Positions 54,811 through 58,186 of a DNA stretch of 58,186 bases are shown here, one piece after another. The position numbers and the translations under genes were made by a program. How positions within the stretch are numbered: the stretch's first letter is position 1; every line of letters starts with the position of its first letter. Source of the DNA: Gluconobacter sp. Dm-62. GTDB taxonomy: Bacteria; Pseudomonadota; Alphaproteobacteria; Acetobacterales; Acetobacteraceae. The DNA is taken from NCBI RefSeq assembly GCF_018256155.1, contig NZ_JAERLY010000016.1:1-58186 (forward strand), given 5' to 3'. The notes beneath the pieces are model-generated. The model had not been told where the DNA came from. It saw nothing but the letters and a program-made list of their open reading frames with translations, and searched no databases.

Positions 54811-55895
54811 GGCCGCCATCCCGTCACCGGATGCCAGGCCAGAAACAGCGGGCCACATAGCCCGCCCAGCAACAGAACCGCCTGCATCACGGCCACCATG
54901 CCCCGCTCACCCCGCGCAAACGCAGGCAGCAGCGTCATGTGCCGCACCGACCACAGGGCAGGCAGCAGACACACGACCAGCAGAACAAGCTGCCCTGTCT
55001 CAAGCGAACGCCCGATCCCGACAAGCGCACAGAACACCGGCCAGGGTGCAGCCCCGGCCGCGATCCCATCCTCACCGCCAGCACCGCGCAGATCCAGAAC
55101 GGCGAGCCCCAGCGCCGCAAGCAGCAGCAGAACCAGCGCAGTTCCCTCTCCAGTCGCAGCCGCGAGCGCACCGAAAGCAGACAGCATCGGCAGGGACATG
55201 CTCCGGCCCGAGGAGCGAGACGAAACGAGCATGATGATCGTCCCAAAACCCGCGATCAGCATCAGCAGATGAACCAGCGGATAAGCGCTCAGACGCAACA
55301 TCAGCATCAGTGCCGAAAACCTCAGCCCCGTGTCCAGAAGGGCCGCTTCAGGCGCCGGAGCAGGTGACGGCCCAAGACCGGCCACCATGCACAGGCCAAC
55401 CGTCAGCAGCACCGCACCAAGCGACGACTGCTGCATCGGCAGAAGCGACGCTCCCAGAAGCCCCAGAACCACACCGCCCAGCCGGCTGCGCGCCATATCC
55501 CAGACGACGAGCGCCTTTCGCGGTCCCCGCCCCTCGCGCCAGGCCAGAAGAACCGTTCCCGCACCACACAGGACCGTCACCGCAAAAGCCGAATGAATGT
55601 TCAGCGCCAGAAGCGCACAGCCCGTCACCAGAAACGGCAGGATCCGTCCGGTCCGGTCCTGAGCCTGCGGCAGAAGCAGCGGAATGGCCGTCACGATGCA
55701 CGAACAGGCCGCCGCCAGCGCATCTGTTCCCGGCATGAGCCAGACAGCCAGCGGCGTAATGACGAGCCCGGCCACGGCAAAGGTCAGGCTGCTGGCGGAC
55801 TGTCGGTTTTCCGGCGTCAGAAACAGCAGGAATGCCGCCAGAAGCGGCCAGACGGTCACGGCAAACAGCGTCCCGACAGGAGCAAGCGGATGCAT
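54807..55895 (-). CDS. HyfF/NuoN-like antiporter-type membrane subunit, shortened
   Basis: 362 residues and about 10-11 hydrophobic segments; HyfF and NuoN homologues usually have about 480-520. The region expected to read KxGxxPxHxWLPDAH is VAGLGPSPAPAPEAALLDTG, so the usual Lys and His are lost. RFSALMLMLRLSAYPLVH follows as the next helix. The ATG overlaps the upstream stop (TGATG). Assignment rests on operon position and topology more than on sequence. Confidence 0.6.
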   Translation of the reverse strand: MHPLAPVGTLFAVTVWPLLAAFLLFLTPENRQSASSLTFAVAGLVITPLAVWLMPGTDALAAACSCIVTAIPLLLPQAQDRTGRILPFLVTGCALLALNIHSAFAVTVLCGAGTVLLAWREGRGPRKALVVWDMARSRLGGVVLGLLGASLLPMQQSSLGAVLLTVGLCMVAGLGPSPAPAPEAALLDTGLRFSALMLMLRLSAYPLVHLLMLIAGFGTIIMLVSSRSSGRSMSLPMLSAFGALAAATGEGTALVLLLLAALGLAVLDLRGAGGEDGIAAGAAPWPVFCALVGIGRSLETGQLVLLVVCLLPALWSVRHMTLLPAFARGERGMVAVMQAVLLLGGLCGPLFLAWHPVTGWRP

Positions 55896-56416
55896 CAGAC
55901 GTCCTCCACCCTGCGCCATGCCAGACGCGGCAGAAGCGTAACGCCCAGCGCAGCCAGAACACCCCACAGGCTCAGCGCCGCCGCAAATAGCGGCCATGAA
56001 TGCAGCACGCAGGCCACGACAACCAGCCCGTCCGCAGCCCGCAGAAGCCCCGTGAACTGAACCAGCGGCGCTCCCCATGCAGCACCGCAAAGACCCGCCA
56101 GAACCGCCCCCGCGCCCAGCACCGGCGCAAGCCCCAGCCCCGCGCCGGACAGCCCGAGCGCCAGCAGCAGCACAAGCGTTCCGACAACCGGCAGCACAGC
56201 CGCCCGGTCCGGCGCTTCCGCCGCAAACCGCCGCAGCCAGGCCCATGCCAGCACATTCAGCCCGACCAGAGCCGCAGACGTCAGAAGCGCCATCAGTCCG
56301 GAACACACCGTCGCCCCGGCAAAGGCACAGACAGCCCCGTAAAGCGGCAATCCCCGTCCGTCCTTGCCCAAACCAGCAAGGGCCAGCAGCAGCAGTAAGC
56401 CAAACCCGACAATCAT
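55895..56416 (-). CDS. HyfE/NuoK-like membrane subunit
   Basis: 173 residues from ATG 56416 (ATGA overlap with the upstream gene). About six hydrophobic segments. FTGLLRAADGLVVVACVLHS resembles the NuoK/HyfE pattern of a Gly-rich helix next to an acidic residue. HyfE is usually about 215 residues, so it is short. The call depends on position between the HyfC- and HyfF-like genes. Confidence 0.55.
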   Translation of the reverse strand: MIVGFGLLLLLALAGLGKDGRGLPLYGAVCAFAGATVCSGLMALLTSAALVGLNVLAWAWLRRFAAEAPDRAAVLPVVGTLVLLLALGLSGAGLGLAPVLGAGAVLAGLCGAAWGAPLVQFTGLLRAADGLVVVACVLHSWPLFAAALSLWGVLAALGVTLLPRLAWRRVEDV

Positions 56417-57282
56417 GTGCCGAACCTCCCCGCCAGAGCCAAAAGAAGCGCCACTCCCGCAAACAGCGCCGTCAGCCGCGCACTCCGCTCCTGCGCCATC
56501 AGACGCAGCCCGACCGCCACAGCCACGGTCAGTGCCAGCCGTCCACCCAGCGCCAGCAACCCGAGCCACCAGCCCTGCACACCGCCCTGCGTCAGCCCGA
56601 CACTCACCGGCAGCGCCAGATCCGCCAGCAACAGCAGCCAGCCACAGTTCAGCACATTGGCAATGCTGCGCGCGGCCTCACGTTCGTGCCGGTCCCGCAG
56701 GCCGGACAACATCTGCGTCACATCTTCCGAGCGCAGAGGCGGACACGCAATTCCGAGCGCCAGCGCACAGGCCGCAAGCGCCCCTTCGAGACCCGGCTCG
56801 GGCTCGATATGCAGCATCGCACACAGGCCACCCAGCCCGTCCGTCCCCGGTGCGGCCAGTGCAATTAGCGCCTCGGTCAGACACAGCAGCAGAACCGCAG
56901 GAACCAGACGCGCCGCCTCACCCTGCAACAGGCCCGGCCCCAGAAATCCCCGCCCCAGCAGGACAACCAGCCCGATCACAAGCGGATCAGCCAAAGACGA
57001 CAGTACCGAGCCCGTCGTAACCGCGGGCAGGCACACAAGCGTCAGCACACCAGCCGTCAGGGCCAGCGCCGGACGCCCGCTTAACGGAGCCCGAAACACC
57101 GACTTCCAGAAAAGCCCGGCCTGCAACATCCGGAACCGCACCGCCCCGACCGACCGCCCCGCCAACCAGAACGGCAGCGCTTCCAGACACCAGCCCAGCA
57201 CCGGCGCCAAAACAAGAAGCAGACCAAGCTGAAACAGCGCTTCCAGCACGGTCAGCAGGATCATCCCGATCTCATGCCCCAT
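56413..57282 (-). CDS. HyfC/NuoH-like membrane subunit
   Basis: 289 residues from ATG 57282 (TGATG overlap); a longer frame to 57438 is a shadow of the upstream gene. About eight hydrophobic helices. LAGRSVGAVRFRMLQAG and FWKSVFRAP fit the loop after helix 1 in NuoH/HyfC proteins, where the family has a GRRGP..lQpyrDl.KL pattern. The acidic cytoplasmic loop typical of NuoH near the quinone site is not clear. Confidence 0.6.
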   Translation of the reverse strand: MGHEIGMILLTVLEALFQLGLLLVLAPVLGWCLEALPFWLAGRSVGAVRFRMLQAGLFWKSVFRAPLSGRPALALTAGVLTLVCLPAVTTGSVLSSLADPLVIGLVVLLGRGFLGPGLLQGEAARLVPAVLLLCLTEALIALAAPGTDGLGGLCAMLHIEPEPGLEGALAACALALGIACPPLRSEDVTQMLSGLRDRHEREAARSIANVLNCGWLLLLADLALPVSVGLTQGGVQGWWLGLLALGGRLALTVAVAVGLRLMAQERSARLTALFAGVALLLALAGRFGT

Positions 57283-58130
57283 CACGCCATCACTCCCAGC
57301 ACCGCCAGAACGAGGCCAAGAAGCACCAGCCAGAGCCCCACAGCCCCCTGACGCAGATCGGGAAGAACGGGAGCCTTCACACTTCTCATCGCCCTGAAGC
57401 GCAGTCGTCCCGCCACGATGACACGACGCGCCTTCCAACCCAGAGATGGCGCTTCCTCAAACAGTTCGTCCCCCGCCGAAAGCAGATTTCCCAACGCCGG
57501 AACAAGCGTAGAGGCGGCCTGCACAATCCCGCCAACAACCCGCCACGGACGCACCAGAACGCACCACAGAACAGCCCCTGTGAGCACGAAAGCTGGCAAC
57601 CGCAAATAGGCGCCATCCCCCCCGCCCATGCGCCAGACAGGCCAGACCCACTCTCCGCCCATGAAATGCAGAACCGGGCTCGCCACCCCGAACACCAGCG
57701 CAGGCAGCAGCAGACTTGCCGCTCCTATGAGGAGAACAGAGAGGCCCGGAACAGCCCCCTGCCACGCCCGTAAAACGCGCCCCACAACGAGAATATCCGA
57801 CAGAGACAGCAGCCCCAGCAGCAGGGCGACCGCGACACCCAGCACGCTCCAGCCCTCGACCCCGGCTGCCATACCGAGCGCGGCATGAATCCCAAGCCAT
57901 AAAACAACAAGCCCGGGCAAAGGCGGAAACGGCAGTCGCAACACGGCCAGCACCGGGAACCGAACTCCCAGTGCAGCTGTCAGAACCAGCAGTGACAGAT
58001 CAAGAAGCGTGGCTTCCAGCGCAACCCGGGCACAGACAGCTAGTCCCTCGGCCTGTGCCGCCATGACCAGAACCATCAGCAGGACAGGCCGCAGAAGCCC
58101 CAGATCCCCGGGCCGGAAGCGCTTCTTCAA
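57282..58130 (-). CDS. Polytopic membrane protein, possible C-terminal remnant of a HyfB-like subunit
   Basis: 282 residues from TTG 58130; an in-frame stop lies four codons earlier, and ATGs at 58076 and 58064 are alternatives. About seven hydrophobic segments. The second half, including GRVLRAWQGAVPGLSVLLIG and VGGIVQAASTLVPALGNLLS, has the look of the C-terminal third of HyfB/NuoL-type antiporter subunits, which are normally over 600 residues. It is the first gene of the run in this window, so the main ion-pumping half would be missing. The family call is weak; it might instead be an unrelated membrane protein. Confidence 0.45.
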   Translation of the reverse strand: MKKRFRPGDLGLLRPVLLMVLVMAAQAEGLAVCARVALEATLLDLSLLVLTAALGVRFPVLAVLRLPFPPLPGLVVLWLGIHAALGMAAGVEGWSVLGVAVALLLGLLSLSDILVVGRVLRAWQGAVPGLSVLLIGAASLLLPALVFGVASPVLHFMGGEWVWPVWRMGGGDGAYLRLPAFVLTGAVLWCVLVRPWRVVGGIVQAASTLVPALGNLLSAGDELFEEAPSLGWKARRVIVAGRLRFRAMRSVKAPVLPDLRQGAVGLWLVLLGLVLAVLGVMA

Positions 58131-58186
58131 GCGGCGTACGCGTCAGATGATAGAACCCGACATCCACAGCGTGGTCCCGCTCCTCA
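58000..58186 (-). pseudogene. Frame resembling the N-terminus of DNA polymerase III chi (HolC), broken
   Basis: A second minus-strand frame enters from the right edge, is open to TGA at 58002-58000, and overlaps the start of the 282-residue gene. Beginning at GTG 58167 it reads VDVGFYHLTRTPLEEALP, close to the start of HolC proteins (FYHLT...L..ALP). The next 37 codons do not look like HolC. The window's first minus-strand bases are TGAGGAG, which could be the stop of an upstream gene plus a ribosome-binding site; pepA often precedes holC. It may be a holC fragment left at a junction. Confidence 0.35.

Noticed and set aside
52889-58130. A working [NiFe] hydrogenase or formate hydrogenlyase
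   Set aside because: The large subunit lacks both Ni-Fe cysteine pairs, and there is no formate dehydrogenase, ferredoxin subunit or maturation gene here.
52889-58130. Canonical respiratory complex I
   Set aside because: No NADH-binding (NuoEFG), NuoI, NuoA or NuoJ genes, and the CxxC small-subunit motif is of hydrogenase type.
1-58186. CRISPR arrays, insertion sequences, tRNA or rRNA genes
   Set aside because: No spaced direct repeats, transposase-like frames, cloverleaf-like segments or rRNA signature sequences were noticed by reading; a dedicated scan was not possible.

Overview
This 58 kb window looks like a chromosomal segment of an acetic acid bacterium, most probably Gluconobacter (G. 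oxydans-like). The evidence is a GC-rich alphaproteobacterial gene set, an 808-residue membrane-bound PQQ glucose dehydrogenase, a cyanide-insensitive-type bd quinol oxidase operon with its small third subunit, and a ROK sugar kinase of the fructokinase kind. The identification comes from recalled family resemblance; no search was run. I saw no insertion sequence, CRISPR array, rRNA or tRNA.

Layout. 1-3.6 kb: a truncated BamE-like lipoprotein, then a translation module that makes and attaches beta-lysine to elongation factor P (epmA, epmB, efp) with an AhpD-like gene inside it. 3.6-7.5 kb: an inositol-monophosphatase-family enzyme and a three-gene envelope operon (proline-rich OmpA-like protein, MotA/ExbB-like channel, MotB/OmpA-like protein) closed by a strong terminator. 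7.5-15.8 kb: lepA, two glycosyltransferase-like genes, an orphan heme oxygenase, an AsmA-family protein and a purine-type permease. 15.9-16.9 kb: a two-gene lysis-like cassette (holin-like, lysozyme-like) behind a strong promoter whose transcript meets a terminator hairpin at once. 16.9-26.6 kb: housekeeping genes (tusA-like, xseB-ispA-dxs-tlyA, rlmN, argG, FKBP lipoprotein, tdk, cytochrome c, trpS). 26.5-32 kb: rpmI-rplT-pheS-pheT-lpxB on the minus strand, with an attenuator-like terminator before pheS. 32-36.4 kb: glucose dehydrogenase with two TCAC-N6-GTGA palindromes exactly 20 bp apart upstream, two small secreted proteins, and sufE. 36.4-40.2 kb: two overlapping sensor-kinase genes, one with receiver domains that have lost the phospho-acceptor Asp. 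41-46 kb: ftsEX, a YdcF-like gene, plsC and a DUF2125-type protein. 45.7-48.6 kb: cioAB plus a DUF2474 mini-subunit behind an FNR/Anr-type box. 48.6-52.7 kb: gloB/methyltransferase pair, psd-pssA, ROK kinase.

The most unusual region is 52.9-58.1 kb: six tightly overlapping minus-strand genes encoding a miniature relative of complex I and group-4 membrane hydrogenases. The small subunit keeps four cysteines fit for a [4Fe-4S] cluster. The large subunit is a NuoC-NuoD fusion in which both Ni-Fe cysteine pairs are gone. The membrane subunits are short, and the antiporter-like ones lack recognisable proton-channel signatures. This fits an energy-converting-hydrogenase-related (Ehr-type) complex of unknown substrate, and possibly one being reduced further. 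At the right edge the first gene overlaps a second reading frame resembling the N-terminus of DNA polymerase III chi (HolC), suggesting a gene junction there.

Functionally the window combines periplasmic sugar oxidation feeding quinone, a terminal quinol oxidase, membrane phospholipid and lipid A synthesis, isoprenoid precursor supply for quinones, and core translation genes.
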